Assembly (NCBI GenBank): GCA_965248135.1 | Contig: CBDFIN010000012.1 | Span: 558,001-622,000, forward strand | Reading direction: 5' to 3' | DNA from: SZUA-100 sp965248135 | Lineage (GTDB): Bacteria > Pseudomonadota > Alphaproteobacteria > Rhizobiales > Rhizobiaceae | Length of the DNA: 64,000 nucleotides | Part shown: positions 1 through 8,255 of the stretch, piece by piece | Position numbering within the stretch: the stretch's first letter is position 1 | Layout of the letters: each line of letters begins with the position of its first letter | Position numbers and translations under genes: made by a program | The notes under the pieces: generated by a model | What the model saw: only the letters and a program-made list of their open reading frames with translations | What the model was told of the DNA's origin: nothing | The model's database searches: none

Positions 1-690
1 GCGACATAACAACATTCCGCCGCCCCCTGTTGTAATAATTTTGTTGCCGTTAAAACTAAACGTTCCAAAATCACCAAACGTTCCGGTGTGTTTGTCCTTG
101 TAATATGACCCCAGGCTTTCGGCCGCATCTTCAACAAATGCGAGATTCCAGTTTTCACAAACCGCCATCAACTCGTCAATCTCAACGGGGTGACCAAATG
201 TATGCATACAAACAACTGCTTTGATTGGCGTGCCGCTTACCCGGTCGCGACATTGGCCTTGATCATCCAATACCGCATGTTCTTCAAGCCAGTTTTGAGT
301 GGCTTTTGGGCACAGTCCCAGTGTCTTTTTGGACACATCGACAAATACCGGCGTGGCTCCCATATGATATATGGCATTACAGGTGGCCACAAAAGTCAAC
401 GCCTGGGTAATCACCAGGTCACCGTATTCGACCCCGACCATTTTTAACGCCAAATTCAAAGCGGCCGTGCCGTTGACAACCGAGACCGCTTTTGGTGTGC
501 CGGTGAAGATTTCGATTTCACGTTCAAAATCGTCGACATATCGGCCGACGCTGGAGACAAAAGTGCTGTCTATGGCATCTTCGACATATGCCTTGTCCCG
601 GCGCGAAAAAGTAGGCTCATGCAGCGCGACGTGCTCATTTGTTTGGTAGATTTCTTTGATAAATTCGACGATTAGATCAGGATTGTTCAT
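1..690 (-). CDS. legC: LegC-type sugar aminotransferase, partial (cut by left window edge)
   Basis: PLP-dependent aminotransferase of the DegT/DnrJ/EryC1/StrS family. In LegC-type pathways it converts a 4-keto-6-deoxy nucleotide sugar to the 4-amino sugar. The 230 visible residues start at an ATG at 690; the frame stays open to base 1, so roughly 150 or more C-terminal residues are missing. Seen: the family N-terminal block (YVEDAIDSTFVSS, residues 35-47), the PLP-binding VEDAAE motif with D188, and the Schiff-base lysine K217 in FSFNGNK followed by TTGGGG. The IYQT...LHEPTF start resembles LegC (legionaminic acid) rather than ArnB. It is the last visible gene of the minus-strand locus; a LegB-like dehydratase lies upstream at 6991-8190. 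Expected partners (NeuC-, NeuB- and NeuA-like) would lie beyond the edge. The family is certain; the exact sugar is inferred. Confidence 0.85.
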   Translation of the reverse strand, partial: MNNPDLIVEFIKEIYQTNEHVALHEPTFSRRDKAYVEDAIDSTFVSSVGRYVDDFEREIEIFTGTPKAVSVVNGTAALNLALKMVGVEYGDLVITQALTFVATCNAIYHMGATPVFVDVSKKTLGLCPKATQNWLEEHAVLDDQGQCRDRVSGTPIKAVVCMHTFGHPVEIDELMAVCENWNLAFVEDAAESLGSYYKDKHTGTFGDFGTFSFNGNKIITTGGGGMLLCR

Positions 691-1178
691 ATTGGCCTTT
701 TCAAATGTTATAATCCGTTCGGCAATTTTAGCGGGACAATTTGTGATCGAGCCAGAAATTCATCCTGTCAAGCTGGGCTTTCCCCATTCCTTATACAGAT
801 ATAGAGCAATCTGCGTTCATATTGAATCAATTCTGTTTCTGCCCCGTCAAACTCTAAGATTCCAAACCGGGAAACATCCCGGTTGGGAGGGCGGGTGTAT
901 TTGCGCCAATATCGGTGCATAGTTTCTCGACCGTATCCGGATATGACCATCGAAACTTCACTTGATCTAGTCACAAATTCACTCCGTCAGAATGGCCAAT
1001 ATGAACGCAGGTTGCTCTAGTGGTCTGGCCGAAACGCTTGAATCCCTTTTCAGCACGTTCTTTTTCAAGCGTTTTGGCCACAAAGACCACTAGTGCACGC
1101 ATCACAAGCACCAATACAAAGGGCAAAGAATATTGACCGCTGGCATAGGCCAGGCCACTTTGTGATCAGATGAAATTT
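691..1178. other. 488-bp gene-free stretch between legC and the formyltransferase gene
   Basis: I see no convincing gene here. A 68-codon minus-strand reading frame (768-974) matches nothing I know. The stretch holds one CTAG palindrome (1017-1093) and two facing copies of a TAGAGCAAYCTGCGTTCA sequence (802-824 and, inverted, 997-1019). Neighbouring genes in this locus mostly overlap or nearly touch, so this gap looks like an insertion or a remnant of a lost gene. Confidence 0.5.
1017..1093. repeat. CTAG palindrome, type U3
   Basis: This is a 77-bp imperfect palindrome bounded by CTAG on both sides. The left arm reads CTAGTGGTCTGGCC then AACGCTTGAA; the right arm is its complement, TTCAAGCGTTTTGGCC then GACCACTAG. 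Near-identical copies lie at 38662-38738 and 61209-61285. It would fold into a long stem-loop in either strand. Confidence 0.9.
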
Positions 1179-1916
1179 TTAATTATGGTGCAGTTTGTTT
1201 AGGGCTATGTGTTTTAGCAACGGATGAATAATATAGTAGGTTCGCTCATCGCCTGAACTGGCATCATCGCAAACATAAGCGGCAAAAACCCCAGCCCCCT
1301 CGTAGGTGGATAATACGGACACCAACAAATCGGAGCGAATGACCGAATCATAATAATAATCAACATTGGCGCCCCTAGGAGGGGCAGGAAAAGTTTTTCG
1401 AGCGATAATTTGACCAGCATCGATTTCGTTCGACAGGTAGATTGCCGAAACCCCCATATTACCCTCTTGCAGATAACTATAGTAAATTGTTGTGCTGCCC
1501 CGGTACTGCGGCAATAAACCCGCGTGCATGTGTAGAAGTGGGCCAGCAGCACTAAGAACGTCATCGTGCACCAGCTCGCCGCCAAACCCGGAAAAAACCA
1601 CAAGATCTGGTGAGTAGGTTCCCAACAACGCCACAACTTCCGGCGCATTTACGGAGCCGACCTCCACAATGTCAATATTATCACACAACAATTGGCAACT
1701 GTCGTGCAACTCTGTTTCCAGCTCCGGGATAAACATATCGGAAAAATCAGTATTCCCGATCTTTATCTTACTGGCCTGCCCCCATCGTGTGCCCGTTGCC
1801 GAGCGAACAATTATGCAATTATCAACCGTGTAACCTGCATGCACCATCGCCTGAGCATAGGCTCTGGAACGTATTGTATCGGCCGCCAGAAAAAGCACAC
1901 CTTTCAGATGAGTCAT
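1179..1916 (-). CDS. Formyltransferase-fold protein with altered active site
   Basis: A 245-residue protein of the methionyl-tRNA/sugar N-formyltransferase fold. The core is visible at residues 104-170: an LVVFSGFGG strand, then HAGLLPQYRGSTT, then the acidic segment EIDAGQII with D166. Known enzymes transfer formyl from N10-formyl-THF using an Asn-x-His...Asp triad; here the Asn position is His (H129-M-H131), so formyl transfer may be altered or lost. The ATG at 1916 overlaps the TGA of the upstream kinase gene (ATGA), which points to translational coupling and fixes the start; a longer 281-residue reading is possible but would overlap the kinase gene heavily. It lies directly behind the phosphoramidate cassette and ahead of legC, so it could act on an amino sugar or on the cassette product. 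Substrate unknown. Confidence 0.7.
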   Translation of the reverse strand: MTHLKGVLFLAADTIRSRAYAQAMVHAGYTVDNCIIVRSATGTRWGQASKIKIGNTDFSDMFIPELETELHDSCQLLCDNIDIVEVGSVNAPEVVALLGTYSPDLVVFSGFGGELVHDDVLSAAGPLLHMHAGLLPQYRGSTTIYYSYLQEGNMGVSAIYLSNEIDAGQIIARKTFPAPPRGANVDYYYDSVIRSDLLVSVLSTYEGAGVFAAYVCDDASSGDERTYYIIHPLLKHIALNKLHHN

Positions 1917-3016
1917 CGCATACTCACTTTTGTTTGAAGATCGTGGATTGCTTTGCGCTCTGAATGAACAAGATGGCGCAAACGTATCTGGTCCTGTGGC
2001 GTCAATTGCGTGAAATACGCGCAAACTGTGTCCATAACTTTCAAAAAAACATTGAGAACATCAAATTGCTTGGTATGTGAATAATAGGCATCCATCAGTA
2101 TCGCGTATTTCACATAACGTCCAAGATCGTGGTATCCGCTATCGGTTAGAGCCCGCCAAGAAGTATTGTATTCCCCGTAAAGACGTTTTGACACCTCAAA
2201 CCGTTGAACAAGATTGTTAAGTGCCACAACGTCCTTTTGGTCGAACATTCCGGCTTTTAACCGGTTATGCATTATCAACAGCAAACTATTTGTCGTGACA
2301 GGAAACGACCAGTCATCGTCTATATCCGCCGCCACATCTATTGGCGAAGGATCGGCAGTTTCCAGCGATTCTAGAACTTTGGAGCGCTGGTCTTTCCAGC
2401 TATCCAAAAAAGGTTCGCCAAAATAAGGCGTGTAAGTATAACTATTGCGCTTTGATAATAGCTCTCCAGTTGCATAAGGGTACATTGAGACGCTGTCGAA
2501 ACGGGCATTGATTTTGTTGAACACTTCGTTGGCCACCTCACAGACATCGCGAAACGGCCTGGTATTGAACACAATATGATCAGGGTTCTCGGGTGGAACA
2601 AACTCGATATCCACGCCAACCACATTATTCATCTCGCCTGACAATGCCAGCCGATAGAGGTTTTTCGGGTTGCGCTCGACAAGGTCTTCAAACGGCGCAT
2701 CAACAAAGACCTCGAAATACTCTCGAAAATTCTCCCGGTTCCAGGACAGACTTTCGGGGAAAACGGACAATATGCAACACACGACATCAATGTCTTGGCG
2801 ATCCAGCCATTTGCAGATTTCCTGGATTCTGCGGGCATTTTTTTTCCGCCCCTCCAAAGAGTAATCAGCGGGCTGTTGATCCTGCTTGAAGACCTCGCGA
2901 ATTTCATCGCCATCGATAATAACCGTAGCCGGATTCTTGGTGTTCATTTTAGCATAGAGCTTGCGGCCAATTGCAGTCTTGCCAGCCCCAGATAGCCCTA
3001 CTAACCAAATTATCAC
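1913..3016 (-). CDS. APS-kinase-like cytidine diphosphoramidate kinase (Cj1415 type) with C-terminal extension
   Basis: Residues 1-172 are an adenylylsulfate-kinase-like domain: P-loop GLSGAGKT (7-14), DGDEIR (35-40), the VFVDAPFE strand (about 103-110) and KNLYRLALSGE followed by VPPENPD (118-146). Real APS kinases work with ATP sulfurylase, and no cysD/cysN/sat is present. In C. jejuni the homologue Cj1415 phosphorylates the cytidine 3'-OH of cytidine diphosphoramidate, giving a PAPS-like donor; that role is inferred here from the gene order. Residues 173-367 form an additional, probably helical domain I do not recognise, absent from ordinary APS kinases (about 170-200 residues). The start is GTG at 3016, overlapping the TGA of the upstream gene (GTGA); its own stop overlaps the formyltransferase ATG. 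Confidence 0.82.
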   Translation of the reverse strand: MIIWLVGLSGAGKTAIGRKLYAKMNTKNPATVIIDGDEIREVFKQDQQPADYSLEGRKKNARRIQEICKWLDRQDIDVVCCILSVFPESLSWNRENFREYFEVFVDAPFEDLVERNPKNLYRLALSGEMNNVVGVDIEFVPPENPDHIVFNTRPFRDVCEVANEVFNKINARFDSVSMYPYATGELLSKRNSYTYTPYFGEPFLDSWKDQRSKVLESLETADPSPIDVAADIDDDWSFPVTTNSLLLIMHNRLKAGMFDQKDVVALNNLVQRFEVSKRLYGEYNTSWRALTDSGYHDLGRYVKYAILMDAYYSHTKQFDVLNVFLKVMDTVCAYFTQLTPQDQIRLRHLVHSERKAIHDLQTKVSMR

Positions 3017-3789
3017 TTTTTCATTTCCAGTGGCTCAGACAACACTAAGTCGCCGGATCTGACAAGAGCTTCTGCTACTTTCAGATCATCCTGATTGTCC
3101 ACTTCACACCATCCGCCATGGATTGGAACACCTTCGACCCTCTGACCAGCTTTGATCAAAAGATTGAGCAATGTTGTCATGTCAAGTTTGGCGCGATAAT
3201 CGGGATTGCTGGCAATGATAGAACGGATCTGTTCAACGCCATTTTCGGTTAGTTTTATCAGGCCCATAAACTGACCCTGGACCTCGTCCAGCGAACTGAT
3301 TTCCTGGCCAATCTCGGTGATAAATCCACTTGAATCAATTTTGAAACTTTCAGCATCTGACAATGGATCATCAAAACGTCTGGACCATAGTTCCAGCCAC
3401 GCTGTATCATAGCTAATCGCAATATCGCTCTTGGCCGATAAAAGCGAGGCAATGACTTCCTTTTGGCAAACGATATCCGAGTAGCTGATAAGGAAGGATG
3501 AATTCAATTTATCCAAAACACACATCAAACTGCCCACCATATTGGTCGCGTGCCAGTCTGGATTGTTGATCGTCTGCAGCCCTAAGCGATCAAATTTTTC
3601 AGGAAGATAACCAGTGACAACGGACACATCCTCAATCCCGACCTGTTTCATCGCGGCAATCTGCCACTCGACCAGAGCGTTACCATTCAAGGGGACTAAT
3701 CCTTTTGGCCGGTCATCAGTCAAACCCAAGAGCCGGCTGCCACGACCTGCGGCAAGAACAATGCCTTTGATAGTGTTGTGATTGTTCAT
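3013..3789 (-). CDS. Nucleotidyltransferase, probable CTP:phosphoglutamine cytidylyltransferase (Cj1416 type)
   Basis: A 258-residue sugar-nucleotidyltransferase-fold enzyme with the N-terminal signature LAAGRGSRL...RPKGLVPL and a later metal-binding acidic region (LISYSDIVCQKE). By sequence alone it would be called a phosphocholine-cytidylyltransferase-like protein. Placed between the glutamine amidotransferase and the APS-kinase-like gene it matches C. jejuni Cj1416, which couples CTP to L-glutamine phosphate to give CDP-L-glutamine. The ATG at 3789 overlaps the preceding TAA by one base (TAATG) and has AAAGGAG about 10 nt upstream; a TTG two codons earlier is less likely. The end overlaps the next gene by 4 nt, so the cassette is translationally coupled. 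Confidence 0.82.
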   Translation of the reverse strand: MNNHNTIKGIVLAAGRGSRLLGLTDDRPKGLVPLNGNALVEWQIAAMKQVGIEDVSVVTGYLPEKFDRLGLQTINNPDWHATNMVGSLMCVLDKLNSSFLISYSDIVCQKEVIASLLSAKSDIAISYDTAWLELWSRRFDDPLSDAESFKIDSSGFITEIGQEISSLDEVQGQFMGLIKLTENGVEQIRSIIASNPDYRAKLDMTTLLNLLIKAGQRVEGVPIHGGWCEVDNQDDLKVAEALVRSGDLVLSEPLEMKK

Positions 3790-4454
3790 TACCAAAATAC
3801 TCCTTTGGTGGCCAGATCAGTGATAATTGCAGCATCAAACGCCGATGGTCCGCCAGGGCGCTCAGGATGCCACTGGATGCCCAAAAAAGGATTGGATTGA
3901 TGATAACACCCTTCCAAAACACCATCTGCAGACACTGCGAAGGGCACCAGCGGGCCAGCGGGATCGAGACAACTCAATAAAACACCTTGATTGTGATAGC
4001 TGTTCACCTCGATCTGGTCGCATTTGGCTCGGTCGCGGAAGGCGCCGGGCCGCAGATCGATCAAATGGCGACACGCAACATGAGGTCCCGCCACCTCGGT
4101 CTGCAAATTTTTGGCAAGTACCGTGCCGGAAAGGGCATTTAATACCTGAAATCCGCGGCAAACAAAAAGGGTAGGAACCTTTTTCCTCTCGGCCGCTGCA
4201 ACGATGTTTGTTTCTACCAAGTCGCGGGTCGCAGATGTTCCCCAATCGTTTCCATTTGACAAGATTATTAGGTCCGGATCGACGAGATCAAGCCATTGAT
4301 TGCTGTTGGAGATCCGGTTCGGAATTGGCAAAACCGCTGCCGAGGGAAACAGGGCTTCGAGATAAACTACCCAGTCTTGCGCCAGGGTGTCGCGTGTTTC
4401 TGGATAGGTCGAATTTTCAATCTCACGCTGCGTTATGGCAATCCGAGTCACCAT
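3789..4454 (-). CDS. Class I glutamine amidotransferase, probable gamma-glutamyl-CDP-amidate hydrolase (Cj1417 type)
   Basis: A 221-residue class I glutamine amidotransferase (peptidase C26-like). The catalytic triad is visible: C99 in the nucleophile elbow CRGFQ, then H196 and E198 in GIQWHPE. A SYHNQG block (152-157), usual in gamma-glutamyl hydrolases of this family, is present. There is no synthetase partner domain, so it should act as a stand-alone hydrolase. In C. jejuni the equivalent Cj1417 hydrolyses CDP-L-glutamine to cytidine diphosphoramidate and glutamate; position in the same gene order supports this. The ATG at 4454 lies one base after the TGA of the upstream kinase and has AAAGGA upstream. 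Confidence 0.85.
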   Translation of the reverse strand: MVTRIAITQREIENSTYPETRDTLAQDWVVYLEALFPSAAVLPIPNRISNSNQWLDLVDPDLIILSNGNDWGTSATRDLVETNIVAAAERKKVPTLFVCRGFQVLNALSGTVLAKNLQTEVAGPHVACRHLIDLRPGAFRDRAKCDQIEVNSYHNQGVLLSCLDPAGPLVPFAVSADGVLEGCYHQSNPFLGIQWHPERPGGPSAFDAAIITDLATKGVFW

Positions 4455-4455
4455 C

Positions 4456-6873
4456 TCAAATATCCTTTATAAACTTGATCTGACCTTCACCACAAAGAAG
4501 TTCAATTGATGCATTTTCAGATGCACGACTAAATATCTGTTCTCCACATCCAATCGCAGCTGGCAAATTAAATTCAGCACAACGGATTGCCATATGAGAA
4601 TTCATCCCCCCAAACTTTGTAACCAGACCTCGAATGGGACGGGAGAAAATCCAGTCAAACCCGGGGTCAGCGCTTTCAATGGCAACGATCTTGTCGTCAA
4701 TAATTTGTGGATCAGCGCTGGTGCCGGTTACGTTGATGACCGAGCCACTGACATTTTTTCGAGTGACAAAATTGGGGCTGTCAACAGCAAGCGGTACAAT
4801 ACGTAAATCTGACATTTTCGTAATTAGGAAGGGCAGACGTACGGCAGTGGCGATCTGATAGGTGTTGTGTCCTTTTACGCTTTTTTCCCGCAAACTGCTT
4901 TCAAGTGATCGTCCGGTTGGAGTGGTGAGACAATCCAATATGTCACGAATATCCAAATGGGACAGTTCTTCCCGACTGAGGCCAAGTTTTCGACCCCATG
5001 TCGCGATCAGTTCCAGTGCCATACTCAGGTTCTTTGTAAACACAAACTTGGCATATTCGCGTCCCTGGATGGCCCTTGTCATATAGTCAAACAACTGGGT
5101 CACTGAAAAAGTTAGCCCGTGGTCGCGAATCAGCGCCGCAATCTGCGCCCTTTTTTGGGACGAAAGAGTAAAGGCGGCAGGAACACGATGGGCAAGTGCC
5201 GAACGGTTGACAGCACTCTCCCCCAAATCTCGCTGGTCGTAACGCAAGGACAGGATATCATAGGTACCCGGCCGCAAATGACCGTATGTTTTCAAAAATG
5301 TCTCGGCAGGCAGATTGCCATTTGACAACGCGGACATATCGTTAACAAATTCCGATGCAACGGTTGGCACCGAGCGCTGGAAATCAGCGATATCATCTTT
5401 TGAAAAAATGCCAACAGCTACCAGGGATTTAAACAGGCTAGTGGCGATGAATCCATGCCTTGCCAGAATCGAAAATGGCAATGTACCATGTTCAATAGCA
5501 TCCTCCAGCAAACTCGACAACAGCTCCAGGCTCGCCTCATGCGACTGACCCATCAGCGCTTTGAACCGGCTTGCCAAACCTTCGATTGCTTCGAACTGAC
5601 TGTCAATTGATGCAAGATCTCCACCCACATGACGATTCGTCTGATTGCGCAAGTGGGTTTCGTAAATGTCCAGCTCCTGCGGGGAAAGGACATCAGGAAA
5701 CATGGAAGCAACGAGATCCCTGAAATCAAAACTATAACAGGTTGTAGCGACCTCAAATTCTACCTTGTCATGCAAATGACGGTGTTGACGCAGCCTGCTC
5801 AGCCAGCCTGCCACGAGTTTGTCACCAATGTTCCCCTCAAGCTCTTCAGGCAAATAGGAATAAAAGCTCTCTTTGACATCGATAAATGGTTGACCTGAAA
5901 GGGCGATCATCAAGGGTCTGCCAAGGCGCTCGTGATAACCCATCTTGCGGCGGGCAACCCGCCAGGTGCGGTCGGTAATCAAGTGACGATACAAAGAATA
6001 GGCCAGCTGTCGTGGTGCGGTGCCAATCATCTCTGCCGGATTCCAGTCCGGCATATTACCCAGCACAGCGTCCAGCCCAACACCCTCTGCGCCAAGTTTA
6101 TAGCAATAACGAGCCGCAACATAGTCTTCTGCACGCTGCGTGGCATCATAGACTTGAAGGGACAGGCTACGATTCCAGTTCGAATGTGTGGTAATGCGCC
6201 TAACCTGAAACAGAATAACTTTATTATCGTGATCTACTGCAAATTCGATATCAACGAAATTGTCGGAAAGAACCGCTTCTATTTCCTCAATGGCCGCAAA
6301 AAGCACCCTGAACCGGCTAGATTCGATGTCTTTCACTGCACGGCGAAGGACAAACAATGTACGATTATTGTAGTTGCCGGATGTAATTGAATCTGTTGTG
6401 CCGCTTTCATCGTCATAGTTGACGACGTAATAGGGCGCGCCTGTATTCATGTCATGAGTGAAGACAACACCACTCATTGCCACGTCGCTGATCATTTCCT
6501 GTATCAACACCTGGTTATTTCTGCTGGCTTCACCGGTATCCGATATTTGACCATAACTGGCGATTACCGAACCAACGGCAGCCTCGATATCTTTGGGTTT
6601 GTTGCCGGGGACGTTGGCAATGGACAAAAACGCACCCGCCATGGCCGTTTCACCGCCATCTTCCATCGCACTTGAAGATCGTACAATAAGCGTCTTGTCG
6701 TCAAAGGTTTGTTGAATTTTTGTGAGTATATCGATGCGTTCAAATAGCCAGTCTGCAATTGAAAAACTAAATGAAAGAGGAATAGTGCAATTAACGATTA
6801 AGGGACGCAAGCGCTCAAGTGTTTCTGCTTTCGTACCAAATTTAAATGCGTTACTAAACAATGGAATTCTCAA
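4456..6873 (-). CDS. PEP-synthase-like L-glutamine kinase (Cj1418 type)
   Basis: An 805-residue dikinase-family protein. An N-terminal PEP/pyruvate-binding, ATP-grasp-like region is seen in IVRSSSAMED (about 64-73), VLIQEMISDVAMSGVVFTHD (about 123-142) and DIEFAVDHD. A long helical middle is followed by a C-terminal swivelling phosphohistidine domain with GGMNSHMAIRCAE (catalytic H760). It lacks the PEP-binding TIM barrel of true PEP synthase. Cj1418 of C. jejuni has this layout and phosphorylates the amide nitrogen of L-glutamine, the committed step of phosphoramidate synthesis. The start must be TTG at 6873 or slightly later, because an in-frame TGA precedes it directly; the ribosome site is weak. 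It opens the four-gene cassette after a 117-bp gap behind the LegB-like gene. Confidence 0.85.
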   Translation of the reverse strand: MRIPLFSNAFKFGTKAETLERLRPLIVNCTIPLSFSFSIADWLFERIDILTKIQQTFDDKTLIVRSSSAMEDGGETAMAGAFLSIANVPGNKPKDIEAAVGSVIASYGQISDTGEASRNNQVLIQEMISDVAMSGVVFTHDMNTGAPYYVVNYDDESGTTDSITSGNYNNRTLFVLRRAVKDIESSRFRVLFAAIEEIEAVLSDNFVDIEFAVDHDNKVILFQVRRITTHSNWNRSLSLQVYDATQRAEDYVAARYCYKLGAEGVGLDAVLGNMPDWNPAEMIGTAPRQLAYSLYRHLITDRTWRVARRKMGYHERLGRPLMIALSGQPFIDVKESFYSYLPEELEGNIGDKLVAGWLSRLRQHRHLHDKVEFEVATTCYSFDFRDLVASMFPDVLSPQELDIYETHLRNQTNRHVGGDLASIDSQFEAIEGLASRFKALMGQSHEASLELLSSLLEDAIEHGTLPFSILARHGFIATSLFKSLVAVGIFSKDDIADFQRSVPTVASEFVNDMSALSNGNLPAETFLKTYGHLRPGTYDILSLRYDQRDLGESAVNRSALAHRVPAAFTLSSQKRAQIAALIRDHGLTFSVTQLFDYMTRAIQGREYAKFVFTKNLSMALELIATWGRKLGLSREELSHLDIRDILDCLTTPTGRSLESSLREKSVKGHNTYQIATAVRLPFLITKMSDLRIVPLAVDSPNFVTRKNVSGSVINVTGTSADPQIIDDKIVAIESADPGFDWIFSRPIRGLVTKFGGMNSHMAIRCAEFNLPAAIGCGEQIFSRASENASIELLCGEGQIKFIKDI

Positions 6874-6990
6874 TCAAAGGTGTTCTCGCGCGGCCAACGC
6901 TCAACCGGCAAATTCTATAAAGTGCGCACGATAATCGTTCCTTTTCAGCGCGCCAGCTATATCGAAATACAGCCAACAAAGCCAGCATAA

Positions 6991-8190
6991 TTACATTTTC
7001 TGGTCCAAATCTTTTCCGGTATCCGAGTGATTAAAGTTCGGAAGAATATCATTAAACAAATCAACAATATCCTGCTTATTCCACTCCTTTGCGGCACGCA
7101 TTTTCGCCAGCTCAGCGAGAAACCTTTCGAGTTGATCATCACAAAACGACATTTCGCTTTTAATAATTCCGATATTGTGAAACCGATCCATATCCAGTTT
7201 CTCATTTTTGGTAAAAAACTCTTCGAAATCTTTTTCGCCGGTTGTATCGCTGCCAAAGAAACAGCACGGCCACTTTTTTTGAGGAACCAGTTCATCGATA
7301 CGCTTTCGCGCTTCATCCTCGCTATCACATTCAAACGGCTCGTAGCCAAGCGAATGCAGATATCTTACTGAAATAGACGAAAATGTCTCGAGATTGAGTG
7401 CTTCACTGAGTTTTGGAAAAAACACATCACGGTTTTCGCCCAGCAGGCACGACATCAGGCATAATTCTCCTGATTCACGAGCTGTGACAAAATAGCGCCG
7501 GATATCATTTGGTGCTGCAATCGGTTGACGTTTGGCTATTCGCTGGTTGAACCCGTGCAGAAGCGATCCATCTGAAAATGCAACATTTGCAAAGCGCGCG
7601 GTAGATATCGGCAGCTTTTGACTGCGTTGCATTAAGAACATTTCCATAATGCGTTTGCTGGCCCCCATCATATTGACAGGATTGGCTGCCTTATCGGTCG
7701 ACACACAAAACAGCTTTTTTGTCTTGGAACTCTCCGCCAGATCGATGGTCTTCAAGGTGTTGAAAATATTGACCCCGATCATCCGCATCAAGGTAAATGG
7801 ATCTTTTTCACTACGCACATGTTTTAGGGCAGAGAGATTCAAAATATAATCGTACGGGTCTTGGCTGGCCACCATCACCTCATACTCCAGTCCGCCACAG
7901 TCCAATGCAAATGTTTTGAAGTCGCCGTCAATGTATCCTAGCGAACTGCGTAAATCGCGCACCAGTTCTACCAGGTTATTCTCGCTGATATCGACAACAT
8001 GGAGCGCCTTGGGGTTTCGCTTGAAAATCTCTTTTGTGACAGCCTGGCCTATTGAGCCAGCTCCACCCACCACCAGAAAACGACTCTGGTGAACGATTTC
8101 CAACAATTCGGGGTCAAATGTCTGAATATCATCGCTGAATAGATGATCCTGTCGACCAATAAGTGAAAGCACGAGTGCTTCGTTTATCAT
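6991..8190 (-). CDS. legB: LegB-like nucleotide-sugar 4,6-dehydratase
   Basis: A 399-residue soluble short-chain dehydrogenase of the CapD/FlaA1 polysaccharide family. Seen: the NAD-binding VGGAGSIG motif (about 35-42), the VDISEN strand end, SALKHVRSEKDP, STDKAANPVN and the MGASKRIMEM catalytic helix. It has no N-terminal membrane domain, unlike PglF/WbpM. With LegC near the end of the same locus, the likely reaction is 4,6-dehydration of a GlcNAc nucleotide at the start of a legionaminic/bacillosamine-type pathway. The start is the ATG at 8190 with GGAG 6 nt upstream; a TTG four codons earlier overlaps that site. The C-terminal about 120 residues are less conserved. PseB-type function is possible but less likely. 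Confidence 0.72.
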   Translation of the reverse strand: MINEALVLSLIGRQDHLFSDDIQTFDPELLEIVHQSRFLVVGGAGSIGQAVTKEIFKRNPKALHVVDISENNLVELVRDLRSSLGYIDGDFKTFALDCGGLEYEVMVASQDPYDYILNLSALKHVRSEKDPFTLMRMIGVNIFNTLKTIDLAESSKTKKLFCVSTDKAANPVNMMGASKRIMEMFLMQRSQKLPISTARFANVAFSDGSLLHGFNQRIAKRQPIAAPNDIRRYFVTARESGELCLMSCLLGENRDVFFPKLSEALNLETFSSISVRYLHSLGYEPFECDSEDEARKRIDELVPQKKWPCCFFGSDTTGEKDFEEFFTKNEKLDMDRFHNIGIIKSEMSFCDDQLERFLAELAKMRAAKEWNKQDIVDLFNDILPNFNHSDTGKDLDQKM

Positions 8191-8255
8191 TGTTAACTCC
8201 AATTAACTGTATGCAATTGGCCCCAACTGACCGGGGCAGCACCGTTTCGTTGTTA

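Noticed and set aside
768..974. A 68-residue protein upstream of legC
   Set aside because: No similarity that I recognise, no ribosome site, and it overlaps a repeated sequence; it may be a remnant but cannot be supported as a gene.
1913..3016. Sulfate assimilation gene cysC
   Set aside because: The APS-kinase domain is clear, but there is no ATP sulfurylase or other cys gene, and the neighbours match the Cj1418-Cj1415 phosphoramidate order.
4456..6873. Phosphoenolpyruvate synthase (ppsA)
   Set aside because: The ATP-grasp and phosphohistidine domains are present but the C-terminal PEP-binding barrel is missing, and the protein is in a polysaccharide cassette.
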